A stretch of DNA of 38,810 bases from Altererythrobacter sp. (GCA_023260985.1 JALRKY010000005.1:1-38810), one strand, 5' to 3'. Positions 1-8,133 are shown, counted from the stretch's first letter. Notes: generated from the letters alone by a model not told the origin. Made by a program: numbers and translations.

Positions 1-2
1 CC

Positions 3-491
3 AGCCTGCAACAAGTGAGCGACGCCATCAGCCAGGCCGAGCGCCGCGCGATGGAGGCCGAGCGCGAGACGATCGACCGCTATGTCGCGGCATGGCTCTC
101 GCATCGCGTGGGCGAAGTGTTCGACACCCGCATCACGGGCGTGCAGGCGTTCGGCTTCTTCGCCACCATAGTCGGGTTGGGCGGCGACGGGCTGGTGCCC
201 GTTTCGACGCTTGCCCGCGAGCATTTCCGATACGAGGAAGCGGCACAAGTGCTGGTCGGCGAAACCAGCGGCACGCGCTATGCGATGGGCGACAAGCTTA
301 AGCTGAAACTGGCGGAAGCCAACCCGCTCACCGGCGCGCTAAAATTCGTGCCGGTCGATAGCGAAGGGATGGAAATCGAGCCGCGCGGCAACCGGCCTCC
401 GCCGCGCCGCGGTCCGCCCAAGGGCAAGCATATGATCGGCAAGCGTGGCCGCCCCGGAAATATCCGGCATCAGGGTAGGGGTAAACGCTGA
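3..491 (+). CDS. rnr: Ribonuclease R, C-terminal part (cut by window start)
   Basis: This is the 3' end of a gene that begins upstream of the window; the reading frame is open from base 3 to the TGA at 489-491. The visible 162 residues hold the end of the RNB catalytic region, then an S1 RNA-binding domain (around VGEVFDTRITGVQAFGFFAT), then a basic tail rich in Arg, Lys, Gly and Pro. This is the standard end of RNase R, a processive 3'-5' exoribonuclease that degrades structured RNA in the cytoplasm. The basic tail is typical of the family and thought to help bind structured RNA. The gene ends nine bases before the convergent stress-protein gene. RNase II is the alternative, but the long basic tail favours RNase R. 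Confidence 0.85.
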   Translation, partial: SLQQVSDAISQAERRAMEAERETIDRYVAAWLSHRVGEVFDTRITGVQAFGFFATIVGLGGDGLVPVSTLAREHFRYEEAAQVLVGETSGTRYAMGDKLKLKLAEANPLTGALKFVPVDSEGMEIEPRGNRPPPRRGPPKGKHMIGKRGRPGNIRHQGRGKR

Positions 492-500
492 GGCGAGCGC

Positions 501-947
501 CTAAACGTCGTTGGCTGCCTCGTCGAATTCTTCGGGGATAATGTAGAGCGGGCAGGGCAGTTCCCCCGCGTGCGTCGAGAAGTGGAACACCAGCGGGCCG
601 GGATTGCCGCCCTTGGCTGCCCCCAGCACCAGCGCGGCGATATTGCCATGCTCGTCGAGGAATTCGCGGATCACCTTCTGGCCGCCGCCCACCGCGACTG
701 AAATCGCAGGCATGATCCCCATCTCCGCCAGCAGGCTGCCCGCAGCGCCATGCGCCAACATTTCCGCCCGGGCGCGCGCTTCCTGTTCGATCGTTGCCTG
801 GATGCCGCCAAAGGCGCTGATGTTCTGTTGGGGGACGAGCGCAAGGATGTGAACGCCGCCGTCGACCGCGCCCGCACGCCTTGCAGCATAGCGCAAGGCA
901 GAGCGCGCCTCATCGGTCTCGTCGATCACCACCAGGAAGACCCGCAT
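501..947 (-). CDS. Universal stress protein (UspA family)
   Basis: A 148-residue single-domain protein starting MRVFLVVIDETDEAR. It shows the Usp pattern: an N-terminal beta strand ending in Asp, a middle helix (IEQEARARAEMLAHG), and a C-terminal nucleotide-binding-like stretch LGAAKGGNPGPLVFHFS, close to the G-x2-G-x9-G-S/T motif of ATP-binding members. The start at 947 is chosen because AAGGAG lies seven bases upstream; an in-frame extension to 1028 would read through the divergent promoter region. The gene is divergent from pdhC and convergent with rnr. Family members bind ATP or small ligands and act in stress survival; the specific role here cannot be read from sequence. Confidence 0.85.
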   Translation of the reverse strand: MRVFLVVIDETDEARSALRYAARRAGAVDGGVHILALVPQQNISAFGGIQATIEQEARARAEMLAHGAAGSLLAEMGIMPAISVAVGGGQKVIREFLDEHGNIAALVLGAAKGGNPGPLVFHFSTHAGELPCPLYIIPEEFDEAANDV

Positions 948-1067
948 GCCCCAACTCCTTCGCCGCGGGGTATCCGCTGAAAACGTATTCTTCGCAAGGT
1001 TCTTGCCCAGTGGCCCCGAATTCGGCACAGGCTTCCGTTGCGTAAAGGAAAGGGAATCTCTCCAGCA

Positions 1068-2273
1068 ATGCCTATCGAAATCAAGATGCCTGCGCTTTCG
1101 CCGACGATGGAAGAAGGCACCCTCGCAAGATGGCTGGTGAAGCTGGGCGACGACGTGAAGGCTGGCGACATCATGGCTGAGATCGAGACCGACAAGGCTA
1201 CGATGGAATTCGAGGCCGTGGATGAAGGCACGCTGGTGTCGATCGCGGTCGAAGAAGGCAGCGAGAATGTTAAGGTCGGCACAGTGATCGCGCTGTTGGC
1301 GGAAGAGGGCGAGGATGCCAGCGCCGCTGCTGCAGCTCCGGCTTCAAAGCCTGCCCCCGCACCCTCAGCTCCTGCAACCTCAGGCGACCGCATCGTGGCC
1401 TCGCCGCTGGCCAAGCGGATCGCCGAGCAGAAGGGGATCGACCTTTCGAGCGTGACGGGCAGCGGACCCAATGGCCGGATCGTGAAGGCCGATGTCGAAG
1501 GAGCCAAGCCCGGTGCAGCGTCTGCTGCGACCCCTGCCGACGCACCTCCTCCCACACCTTCGATCTCACCCGCTGATGCCGGCGCTCCCTACGAAGAACA
1601 AAAGCTCAACAATGTTCGCAAGGTCATCGCGCGGCGCCTCACCGAAGCGAAGCAGCAGATCCCGCATATCTACCTCACCGTGGATGTACGGCTCGATGCG
1701 CTGCTAAAGCTGCGCAGCCAGCTCAATGCCTCGCTCGAACCCGATGGCGTGAAGCTCTCGGTCAACGATCTGCTGATCAAGGCGCTGGCCCGCGCACTCC
1801 AGCGCGTTCCCAAGTGCAATGTCAGCTTTCAGGGCGACGTGCTGCATCAGTACACGCGAGAAGATATCTCGGTTGCGGTGGCTGCGCCTTCGGGCCTGAT
1901 CACTCCGATCATCAAGGATGCCGGGCGCAAGGGCCTTGCCCAGATCAGCACCGAGATGAAGGAACTGGCGAACAAGGCGCGCGATGGCAAGCTGCAGCCG
2001 TACGAATACCAGGGCGGCACCGCTTCGCTTTCCAACCTCGGCATGTTCGGCACCAAACAGTTCGACGCAGTGATCAACCCGCCGCAGGGCATGATCCTGG
2101 CGGTGGGCGCGGGTGAACAGCGGCCATGGGTGGTCGATAGTGCGCTGGCCATTGCGACCGTGATGAGCGTGACCGGCAGCTTCGATCACCGCGCCATCGA
2201 CGGCGCAGACGGCGCGCAGCTGATGGACGCTTTCCGCCAGCTGGTCGAAAACCCGATGGGGCTGGTGGTTTGA
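1068..2273 (+). CDS. pdhC: Pyruvate dehydrogenase E2, dihydrolipoamide acetyltransferase
   Basis: This 401-residue protein is the E2 core of the pyruvate dehydrogenase complex and moves the acetyl group from lipoamide to CoA. Domains in order: one lipoyl domain (residues 1-77) with the lipoylated Lys43 in ETDKATM; an Ala/Pro-rich linker; a peripheral subunit-binding domain (about 118-155, [24 protein letters not shown]); a second linker; and the catalytic acyltransferase domain ending in [13 protein letters not shown], which carries the DHRxxDG active-site motif. The start at [13 protein letters not shown] follows an AAGGAAAGGGA stretch; an earlier in-frame codon at 1038 would add an atypical leader. 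E1 subunits are not adjacent, but E3 (lpd) follows, and lipA for lipoylation lies at 29612. Confidence 0.95.
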   Translation: MPIEIKMPALSPTMEEGTLARWLVKLGDDVKAGDIMAEIETDKATMEFEAVDEGTLVSIAVEEGSENVKVGTVIALLAEEGEDASAAAAAPASKPAPAPSAPATSGDRIVASPLAKRIAEQKGIDLSSVTGSGPNGRIVKADVEGAKPGAASAATPADAPPPTPSISPADAGAPYEEQKLNNVRKVIARRLTEAKQQIPHIYLTVDVRLDALLKLRSQLNASLEPDGVKLSVNDLLIKALARALQRVPKCNVSFQGDVLHQYTREDISVAVAAPSGLITPIIKDAGRKGLAQISTEMKELANKARDGKLQPYEYQGGTASLSNLGMFGTKQFDAVINPPQGMILAVGAGEQRPWVVDSALAIATVMSVTGSFDHRAIDGADGAQLMDAFRQLVENPMGLVV

Positions 2274-2278
2274 TGGCG

Positions 2279-2295
2279 GGGCTGTCCTACAGCCC
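2279..2295 (+). terminator. Stem-loop just after pdhC stop
   Basis: GGGCTG pairs perfectly with CAGCCC around a five-base loop TCCTA, starting five bases after the pdhC stop codon. No T tract follows, so it is either a weak or factor-dependent terminator or an mRNA 3'-stabilising hairpin between pdhC and lpd. The rest of the gap to lpd (2296-2437) is AT-richer and could hold a promoter for lpd, but no convincing -35/-10 pair was found. Confidence 0.35.
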
Positions 2296-2437
2296 GGCGG
2301 ATATGCAATGGAGGCGGCATGACCTGTCTGTCGAACCGCGCCAGCTGCAGCTATTCCGCGTCTTTAAACCGACCCGAAATTTTTAACTTCTTTACTGTGT
2401 CGCATGAGATTGAGCTTAGTCAGAGGTAATTGCAGTA

Positions 2438-3850
2438 ATGTCAGCCAGTTATGACGTCATCGTTCTTGGCTCCGGACCCGGCGGCTATGTCGCGGCGATC
2501 CGCTGTGCGCAGCTGGGACTGAAGACTGCCATCGTCGAGCGCGAAAACCTTGGCGGGATCTGCCTCAATTGGGGCTGCATCCCCACCAAGGCGCTGCTGC
2601 GCAGTGCCGAGATCAAGCATTACATGGATCATGCGGCGTCCTATGGTCTCAAGGTCGCCGGCACGATCGAGGCTGACCTTACCGCAGTGGTTGCGCGCAG
2701 CCGCGGCGTCTCCAAACAGCTCAACCAGGGCGTCACGCACCTGATGAAGAAGAACAAGATCGCGGTCCATATGGGCGAGGGCACGCTGAACGGCCCCACG
2801 TCGCTGACGGTTAATGGCGAGAAGGTTGAGGAAAAGCTCACCGCCAAGCATGTGATCGTCGCCACCGGTGCCCGTGCGCGCGAGCTGCCGTTCGCCCCGG
2901 CTGACGGCAAGCGCATCTGGACTTATCGCACCGCGATGACCCCGACTGAAATGCCCAAGAAGCTGCTGGTGATCGGCAGCGGGGCGATCGGAATCGAATT
3001 CGCAAGCTTCTACAATGACATGGGGGCCGAAGTTACCGTGGTTGAGATGCTCGACCGGATCGTGCCGGTTGAGGACAAGGACGTTTCGACCTTCCTTGAA
3101 AAGGCGCTTACCAAGCAGGGCATGACGATTATAACCGGGGCGGGCGTCGAGGACCTCAAAGCGACCGCGAGCGGGGTGAAGGCGAAGATCAAGGACAAGG
3201 CGGGCAAGGTCAACGAGCAGGACTTCAGCCACTGCATCGTCGCCATCGGTATCGTCCCGAACACCGAGAACATCGGGCTCGAAAAGCTGGCCGATATGGA
3301 TCGCGGCTTTGTCCAGATCGATCCCTATGGCCGCACCAAATCGAAGGGCCTGTGGGCAATCGGCGATTGCACGCCCGGCCCGTGGCTGGCGCATAAGGCG
3401 AGCCATGAGGGTGTGACCGCCGCCGAGGCCATCGCCAAAGAGCTTGGCAACAAGGACGTGCATCCGCACCCGCTCGACCGCAACAACATCCCCGGCTGCA
3501 CCTACTGCCACCCGCAAATCGCCAGTGTCGGCATGACCGAAGCCAAGGCGAATGAAGCCGGTTACGCGGTCAAGGTCGGCAACTTCTCCTTCATCGGCAA
3601 TGGCAAGGCAATCGCGCTGGGCGAGGCGGAAGGCTTCATCAAAACTGTGTTCGACGCCAAGACCGGCGAACTGCTCGGTGCGCACATGATCGGCGCCGAA
3701 GTGACTGAGCTGATCCAAGGCTATGTCGTGGGCAAACAGCTCGAGACGACCGAAGCCGAACTCATGCAGGCTGTGTTCCCGCACCCGACGTTGAGCGAGA
3801 TGATGCACGAAAGCGTGCTGTCGGCCTACGGGCGGGCCTTGCATATCTGA
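2438..3850 (+). CDS. lpd: Dihydrolipoamide dehydrogenase (E3)
   Basis: A 470-residue FAD-dependent oxidoreductase that re-oxidises dihydrolipoamide with NAD+ for the pyruvate and other 2-oxoacid dehydrogenase complexes. Visible motifs: the FAD dinucleotide fold GSGPGGYVAAIRCAQLG near residue 11; the redox-active disulfide in GGICLNWGCIPTK (about 39-51); the NAD fold VIGSGAIGIEFASFY near 177; the FAD-contacting AIGDCTPGPWLAHKA near 306; and the C-terminal dimer interface with the catalytic HPTLSE motif. Length matches the family. AGAGGT lies about ten bases before the ATG. It sits 164 bases downstream of pdhC and probably serves that complex. Confidence 0.96.
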   Translation: MSASYDVIVLGSGPGGYVAAIRCAQLGLKTAIVERENLGGICLNWGCIPTKALLRSAEIKHYMDHAASYGLKVAGTIEADLTAVVARSRGVSKQLNQGVTHLMKKNKIAVHMGEGTLNGPTSLTVNGEKVEEKLTAKHVIVATGARARELPFAPADGKRIWTYRTAMTPTEMPKKLLVIGSGAIGIEFASFYNDMGAEVTVVEMLDRIVPVEDKDVSTFLEKALTKQGMTIITGAGVEDLKATASGVKAKIKDKAGKVNEQDFSHCIVAIGIVPNTENIGLEKLADMDRGFVQIDPYGRTKSKGLWAIGDCTPGPWLAHKASHEGVTAAEAIAKELGNKDVHPHPLDRNNIPGCTYCHPQIASVGMTEAKANEAGYAVKVGNFSFIGNGKAIALGEAEGFIKTVFDAKTGELLGAHMIGAEVTELIQGYVVGKQLETTEAELMQAVFPHPTLSEMMHESVLSAYGRALHI

Positions 3851-3872
3851 CCGGTAAGGCGGAGGAGAGACG

Positions 3873-4004
3873 ATGGGCGAATTTCTCCTCCTCGCCCTCA
3901 TCCTGCTGATCGCAGGAGTCATTTCAGTCCCCATCGCCACTCAACTGGGGTGGTGTTGGCCTACTCAGGAGTTTGGCGGTGGTCGGCTAATCGTGGGGAA
4001 TTAA
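3873..4004 (+). pseudogene. Relic of a Kef-type cation:proton antiporter N terminus
   Basis: An ORF of 43 codons with a good ribosome site (GGAGGAGAG nine bases earlier) begins MGEFLLLALILLIAGVISVP and continues with IATQLG. This resembles the first membrane helix and the VPIAxxLG motif of CPA2/Kef antiporters, which normally continue with GLGSVLGYLIAG. Here the frame instead runs into WCWPTQEFGGG and stops. In the next frame the bases after CTGGGG read V-L-A-Y, consistent with a small deletion having shifted the frame, after which similarity disappears. I infer a degraded 5' fragment left when the rest of the gene was lost or replaced by the accessory block. The alternative is a genuine 43-residue single-pass membrane peptide. 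Confidence 0.45.
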
Positions 4005-4019
4005 AAGACCCCGACCACC
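3978..4019. repeat. Nine-base inverted repeat at edge of accessory block
   Basis: GGTGGTCGG at 3978-3986 is the exact reverse complement of CCGACCACC at 4011-4019, separated by 24 bases. It spans the end of the broken antiporter fragment. It could form a hairpin terminator-like structure for transcription leaving lpd, though no T tract follows, or it may be a scar near a recombination junction. No matching copy was noticed at the other side of the accessory block. Confidence 0.4.
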
Positions 4020-4333
4020 ACTATGGGAAGCGATCGAGGTCTCAGCCCGAGTAGTGAGCCTGTCTATGCGTTCTATAACGATCCCTGGACGCTTCCATTC
4101 ATGCGGCGAAACGAAGTCATGATCGAAATAGCGGAATAGAAACCTGGAGCTTCGCCTCTTAGTCGAGAGACCTCGCTTCGTGCGCTCACCGTAACTGTAT
4201 TCAGCCAACTTTCTTGGGCGATAAACTTGAAGCAGACCAGCTGTAAAGGACCCCCAATCTCCTCAACCTGAGGTGGGCAAGTTACTTCGTTAAGAAGTGA
4301 TTTCGGCATACCTTTTCTGCACCACGTTTCCCA
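4020..4333. other. Gap without a convincing gene
   Basis: About 310 bases with lower GC than the flanks. Two overlapping minus-strand frames (about 73 and 78 codons, within 3987-4309) are open here, but they lie in different frames. The longer one has no properly spaced ribosome site, and neither resembles a known family. I see no RNA gene or clear promoter. The stretch is best read as degraded or non-coding DNA between the antiporter relic and the nuclease-like gene. Confidence 0.5.
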
Positions 4334-4777
4334 TTAATTGCAGCTATGGTCTCTCCAGAAGCGCTCCCAGCGCAAGGCCCAGCCGCCAGCCACCATTGCG
4401 CATGATAGGTCTCCGCCTTTCGGTGAAACGCACCACGCTGCTGTACGGCTGCCAACGCCATCGCCATCGGAAATACAACGCATGGCTGGCCCAGTTACCA
4501 TCACATGTCCTTCGGGACTGCGTCCCGTTTGCTTGCCTACAAGATTCACGAGAGCGTCTCGAGCTTCCCAAGCGCTGACATCAGGACAAGGCTGGTTATT
4601 CCGGCATGTCCCATCCATCTCGCGCGCTGCGATGCCGGCAAGACGTATGCGGGGACCTTCCGCACACCATATTGGACCATCACCGTCCCACACGCGCGTG
4701 GGCGTACAGGTGAACTCTTCGCCTGCTGGCACGATCGCTATTTGCGCCGCGAGAATTAACTCAAGGATCAAAGTCAA
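4334..4777 (-). CDS. Secreted thermonuclease-like (SNase-fold) protein
   Basis: A 147-residue protein with a short hydrophobic N terminus (LILELILAAQIAIVPAG), probably an export signal, then a nuclease-like core. TRVWDGDGPIWC and GPRIRLAGIAAREMDG match the Asp-Gly-Asp and R-x-R-L-x-G-I-x-A-x-E pattern of staphylococcal nuclease folds, giving candidate catalytic Arg45 and Glu53 and metal-binding Asp31 and Asp33. Several Cys residues (24, 38, 58, 64, 101, 116, 126, 146) suggest disulfides outside the cytoplasm. The ending LSCAMVAGGWALRWERFWR looks like a complete family C terminus. The start is uncertain: 4777 is a TTG with no clear ribosome site, and a second TTG lies at 4771. It lies in the lower-GC block. 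Whether it is catalytically active is not shown by sequence alone. Confidence 0.7.
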   Translation of the reverse strand: MTLILELILAAQIAIVPAGEEFTCTPTRVWDGDGPIWCAEGPRIRLAGIAAREMDGTCRNNQPCPDVSAWEARDALVNLVGKQTGRSPEGHVMVTGPAMRCISDGDGVGSRTAAWCVSPKGGDLSCAMVAGGWALRWERFWRDHSCN

Positions 4778-4842
4778 ACTGCTCGACTGCTAGGTGCTTG
4801 GATTGGCAAACAAGGGAGATGCGCTTCGGCCCCCGAACGATC

Positions 4843-6327
4843 TCATGGCTTTGAGAAGGCCAAATTGTAGATATTAATGAAGTAGGCCTTCTCAGACGCA
4901 GAGCCTCCATACTGATAATAGGCGAGCTCGTAACCGCCGTCCTTATCAAAATCATCCACCGCAAGGAGGCGACCGTTCTCGTTGTTTGGTAGCGATGCAG
5001 TCAGCTTACCAAACCTCATCGAACCTTGGTTGAAGAATACAGCAAGGTGCCCATCGTACAGCCCGTGAATGATATCGACCTTACCGTCTCGATCGATATC
5101 GCGCAGAAAGAGGTCAGAAGTCCATTCGAGGCGGTTCGCGCGGACATATCTATCCTCTTGGACCAAGGCGCTCGGCGTCACATCGGCGAATTGGCCCCGA
5201 TCATTCCTCAAGACCTGTAGGTAGGTCCCCGCGTAGTAGGGCGAGATCCTCGAGTGTAGGAGCACCAAATCAAGGTCGCCATCGTTGTCCAGATCAACGC
5301 TTCTCGTTTCCAAATGCATGTTTGCATCCACCCCGTAGACGGTTGGCGGCAAGCGCACTTGCTGGTCAAAATCAAAAGAGCCATTGTTGTTTATAAACAA
5401 TAGACTGTAGGCCGATCCGTGCCCAAAGCCAGCGATAAGGTCAGCAAAGCCGTCTGCGTTAACGTCCGCCAAGTGAAGATCGAGTAGGAGGTTAAATCCT
5501 TCATTGCTAGTCGACCCAGAATTCACCATCGGAGTTTGAAGAAGGCGCTCCAGAAATGTGTCGTCCGCAATCCTGAAATTCCCACCCTCCTGTTGGATAA
5601 GGAACAGCGGAGGAAAACCACCAAACGGGTTCCAGTTGCCGATCGCAATGTCGTCTAGGCCATCGCCATTGATGTCGCCTGTCGCCATTGAGTGGGCATC
5701 TGTGGCGTCATCGGGGCGGTCTGGATTAGTCGTGATGCGCGGGATGGCGGTTGAGATACGGCCTACCACGTTATCTCTTTGCCCCAACAGCACGGCCGTA
5801 CCGTGAGCGTTCGGCTCATTATAAACGCCCGATACGTTGTGGGCGACGAAGAAAGCCGAAGGTTGTCCAGCGACCGATAGGATGGCCGATCTGCGTGCTC
5901 CGAAAACAGGCGGCAATTGAGCGTTGAGCGGCGCGTTATAGCTCAGGTGTCCAGTCGAGTTAGACAGGAGAACATACGGCAGCGCTGCGTAAGCCGGAGT
6001 TCCATAGGCTTTGTTGAGGGGGATGACTAACTCTGGGTACCCATCCTTTTGAAAGTCAGTTGACAGACTTCCTTGCGGGAAGATGTCCGCAACGGCTGCG
6101 GGGTAGGTAACACCTGCGTAGGTATATTCTGGGACCCTATCGCTTGTGGCAAAGCGGTGGGCCTCATAATCAAACCTGAGTTCAACGAATGGCGACGGAG
6201 CAGGTGACGGCGTAGGTGATGATGTTGGGTCGCCAGAGTTGTTGGACGTCCCAGAGCCTCCGCCGCAACCAGCAAGCATGGCAGACATCAGTAGGATCGT
6301 TGTGAATGCCGGCCGAAGAGCTGTCAT
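4843..6327 (-). CDS. FG-GAP/VCBS-repeat lipoprotein
   Basis: A 494-residue exported lipoprotein: a signal peptide with lipobox LAGC (lipidated Cys21), a Gly/Ser then Pro/Ser/Thr linker (residues 22-47), then a repeat region. Calcium-binding DxDxDG loops recur through the rest of the protein: DINGDGLDDIAIG, DVNADGFADLIAG, DLDNDGDLDLVLL, DIDRDGKVDIIHG and DFDKDGGYELAYY. These are the blades of an integrin-alpha-like beta propeller, found in surface proteins that bind ligands or substrates. The predicted location is the outer membrane, facing the periplasm or the outside. The ligand is not recognisable and no enzymatic domain is visible. GC is lower than in the flanks and it lies next to the nuclease-like gene on the same strand, so both may have been acquired together. 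Confidence 0.85.
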   Translation of the reverse strand: MTALRPAFTTILLMSAMLAGCGGGSGTSNNSGDPTSSPTPSPAPSPFVELRFDYEAHRFATSDRVPEYTYAGVTYPAAVADIFPQGSLSTDFQKDGYPELVIPLNKAYGTPAYAALPYVLLSNSTGHLSYNAPLNAQLPPVFGARRSAILSVAGQPSAFFVAHNVSGVYNEPNAHGTAVLLGQRDNVVGRISTAIPRITTNPDRPDDATDAHSMATGDINGDGLDDIAIGNWNPFGGFPPLFLIQQEGGNFRIADDTFLERLLQTPMVNSGSTSNEGFNLLLDLHLADVNADGFADLIAGFGHGSAYSLLFINNNGSFDFDQQVRLPPTVYGVDANMHLETRSVDLDNDGDLDLVLLHSRISPYYAGTYLQVLRNDRGQFADVTPSALVQEDRYVRANRLEWTSDLFLRDIDRDGKVDIIHGLYDGHLAVFFNQGSMRFGKLTASLPNNENGRLLAVDDFDKDGGYELAYYQYGGSASEKAYFINIYNLAFSKP

Positions 6328-6725
6328 CGAATATATCTCGTCATCGGCTCCGACCTTAATAACGCTCGGATCTGATGCAAAGGGACCGCTGACAGCTTTT
6401 AACCGGTAATCAATCTACAGTGGTGAAGATGTGGGTATTCCCAAATTTATCCATCACCTGCGCCGCCACAATCAAACATGCGGGCTGGGCGGCTGAATAA
6501 GCTAGCGCTGGGGGGTAAATCAGAGACCGACCGGGGGGCCTTTTTGCCGCATCATGCAGACATCCTTCAATGACTTGTGTCCTGGTGTCGCGAATTCATC
6601 GGCTTGACTGGAACGGAAATTGACGCACTAGGGGGCGTCTTGTGCGGATGGGCCCGCAAGAATGTATGTTCAGCGGCGCCCGTCTGAGCAGAGGCGTAAT
6701 ATTTTGAGTGGGAGTGGGAGTGAAA
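6328..6725. other. Intergenic region, divergent promoters for lipoprotein and nitroreductase
   Basis: About 400 bases without a supported gene, between divergently transcribed genes. Contents seen: a -10-like TAATAT at 6697-6702 in front of the nitroreductase, without a good -35; a small perfect stem GACGC (6622-6626) with GCGTC (6635-6639); and a GTGGGA-type triplication just before the nitroreductase start, part of which supplies the GGAG ribosome site. The rest of the antiporter whose 5' end is at 3873 was looked for here and not found. Confidence 0.5.
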
Positions 6726-7385
6726 ATGAACGTAACCAAAGCCGTGCTCACCCGCCGCTCCGTGCGCGAATTTCTCGACAAGCCGATTGATCTCGAACTG
6801 ATCCGCCGCGTTATGGACACCGCGCGTTGGGCTGCATCGGGCTGCAATTACCAGCCGTGGGAAGCGACGATTGTTACTGGTGAACCACTCGCGCAGTTGC
6901 GAGCAAAACTCGCGGCATCGCCGATGCAGGAGGCAGAATATGACTGGGCTGCGCCTGCACAAGAAGAGGCCTACAAGGCGCGTCTCGATGGCGTCTCAAG
7001 GGAAATGTTTGGCGCCATGAACATTGCCCGTGACGACGAAGAAGCCCGAGCAAAAGCAATGATGCGCAACGTCACCTCATTCGACGCGCCCGCCGTGATG
7101 TTCGTCTACTTCCCACGCCTAATGAAGGAAGCGCAGTGGTCGGATACAGGCATGTGGCTGCAAACCGTTGCACTGCTGCTACGCGAGGAAGGTCTCGATA
7201 GCTGTTATCAGGAATTCATGGCGCTATACGCTAACGTGATCCGCGATTTTCTGGGCCTCTCCCACACGCGCTATATGCTCTTTTGCGGCATGGCGATTGG
7301 CTATCGCGCTCCCGATGCACCGGTAAACAATTTCGAACGCGAGCGGGTTCCGCTCGACGAGCAGGTCAAATTCCTCGGTTTCTGA
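6726..7385 (+). CDS. Nitroreductase family FMN oxidoreductase
   Basis: A 219-residue protein of the nitroreductase fold, using FMN and NAD(P)H to reduce nitro compounds, quinones or related acceptors. The N terminus VLTRRSVREFLDKPI carries the conserved RRSVR FMN-phosphate motif, followed by AASGCNYQPWEATIVTG, the typical A-x-S-x-x-N-x-Q-x-W element. The C-terminal part CGMAIGYRAPDAPVNNFERER matches the family's G-x-x-x-G-Y and final N-x-x-R segment. The ATG at 6726 is preceded by GGGAGTGGGAG; an in-frame codon at 6708 would add only six residues encoded by that repeat. It is a lone gene, divergent from the lipoprotein and convergent with the unknown at 7555. The physiological substrate cannot be read from sequence. 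Confidence 0.9.
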   Translation: MNVTKAVLTRRSVREFLDKPIDLELIRRVMDTARWAASGCNYQPWEATIVTGEPLAQLRAKLAASPMQEAEYDWAAPAQEEAYKARLDGVSREMFGAMNIARDDEEARAKAMMRNVTSFDAPAVMFVYFPRLMKEAQWSDTGMWLQTVALLLREEGLDSCYQEFMALYANVIRDFLGLSHTRYMLFCGMAIGYRAPDAPVNNFERERVPLDEQVKFLGF

Positions 7386-7449
7386 TTGGTCGACAGGCAC
7401 GAAGGCCTTTGGAAGGTGATGGGCGATGAGTGAACTGGACCGTCGCAAG

Positions 7450-7539
7450 CGTCACTTACCGTCACACGTGACGCACAGTGACGGGACCATGCTGCCGTCA
7501 CAAACGTCACACATGCCTAAAGGCTGTGACGTTGTGACG
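7450..7539. repeat. Array of eight CGTCAC/GTGACG hexamers
   Basis: Within 90 bases there are four copies of CGTCAC (7450, 7460, 7496, 7505) and four of its reverse complement GTGACG (7468, 7478, 7526, 7534). They are grouped as two direct copies, then two inverted, twice over, and neighbours within a group are 8-10 bases apart. The array lies between two convergent genes, so it is not in an obvious promoter position. It could be a cluster of protein-binding sites (iteron-like), a bidirectional terminator or structured RNA element, or a relic of a repetitive coding sequence. A 51-codon plus-strand frame (7426-7581) runs through it but has no recognised family. Confidence 0.6.
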
Positions 7540-7554
7540 CTGGTCGAGGGAGCC

Positions 7555-8133
7555 TTACCAGGGCTGGTAGTGGTCCTCTAGCCCGACCCAGTGCCAATGA
7601 TCGTCCTTATGGTCCCAAACGACGGCTTCAAAACAGTAGTTAAATTTGGTTGATCCGCAGGCACCCCCTACCGTAGACATCACGATCACGGGAACACGTT
7701 CACCTATGGCGGTAGGAACTTCCACAAGGGTCCAATCGGGCGATCCTATGTACTCAGTGTCGCCTACGTAAAACCATGCACTAGGTCCCATATTACCATA
7801 GTATGGGGAGCCCCTTGTGCACTTGAAAAACGTTTCGTCGAGTACCCAATCAAGATCACCGTCTCCATTAAGATCAACCCGCGTGATCGCTTCGTCATCC
7901 ATGGAAAATTGCCCCGATGCTTCTTCGCAAAATTCTCTTCCTTTATTGATCTGCTCTTGCAATCCGGGGGGGCGTCTTGCGGATTTCAGTCGCGCCTGCG
8001 CACCAGTTGCAGAGACCGCCAAATCCGCCTCTTCAGCGGCGCCCACGGGCGCAATCTCTGTAAGATAAAGCCAAGCGCCACCCACGATCAGAATGGCGGC
8101 TGCGATCCATGCCCCATTAGGAATTTTGTCCAT
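7555..8133 (-). CDS. Membrane-anchored protein of unknown function with a DxNxDGxxD loop
   Basis: A 192-residue protein of no family I recognise. Residues 7-27 form one hydrophobic segment (an uncleaved signal anchor), and the remainder is probably periplasmic. Residues 87-96, DLNGDGDLDW, form an EF-hand or dockerin-like calcium loop; four Cys (69, 105, 159, 167) in the exported part could form disulfides. The start at 8133 is chosen because AGAGGGGC precedes it closely; an in-frame extension to 8292 lacks this. It is convergent with the nitroreductase across the hexamer array and lies just downstream of the tRNA-Ser gene. The calcium loop echoes those in the lipoprotein at 4843, but the two proteins are otherwise unlike. 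Confidence 0.65.
   Translation of the reverse strand: MDKIPNGAWIAAAILIVGGAWLYLTEIAPVGAAEEADLAVSATGAQARLKSARRPPGLQEQINKGREFCEEASGQFSMDDEAITRVDLNGDGDLDWVLDETFFKCTRGSPYYGNMGPSAWFYVGDTEYIGSPDWTLVEVPTAIGERVPVIVMSTVGGACGSTKFNYCFEAVVWDHKDDHWHWVGLEDHYQPW

Noticed and set aside
2273-2386. 37-codon frame starting in the pdhC stop (TGATG)
   Set aside because: No family resemblance, and its start region coincides with the stem-loop after pdhC; coupling alone is weak evidence.
2441-3940. Minus-strand open frame of 499 codons antisense to lpd
   Set aside because: lpd has every family motif on the plus strand; the long antisense frame follows from GC-rich codon structure, and it has no recognisable domain.
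4073-4309. Minus-strand frame of 78 codons downstream of the antiporter relic
   Set aside because: The only AAGG stretch is one base from the start codon, an overlapping frame is open in the same stretch, and no family resemblance was found; kept only as a note in the gap entry.
6567-6962. Minus-strand frame of 131 codons before and inside the nitroreductase gene
   Set aside because: Most of it is antisense to the clearly real nitroreductase, and the product has no domain or ribosome site.
7426-7581. 51-codon plus-strand frame running through the hexamer array
   Set aside because: Its sequence is dominated by the repeats, it overlaps the end of the convergent gene, and no homologue was recognised.
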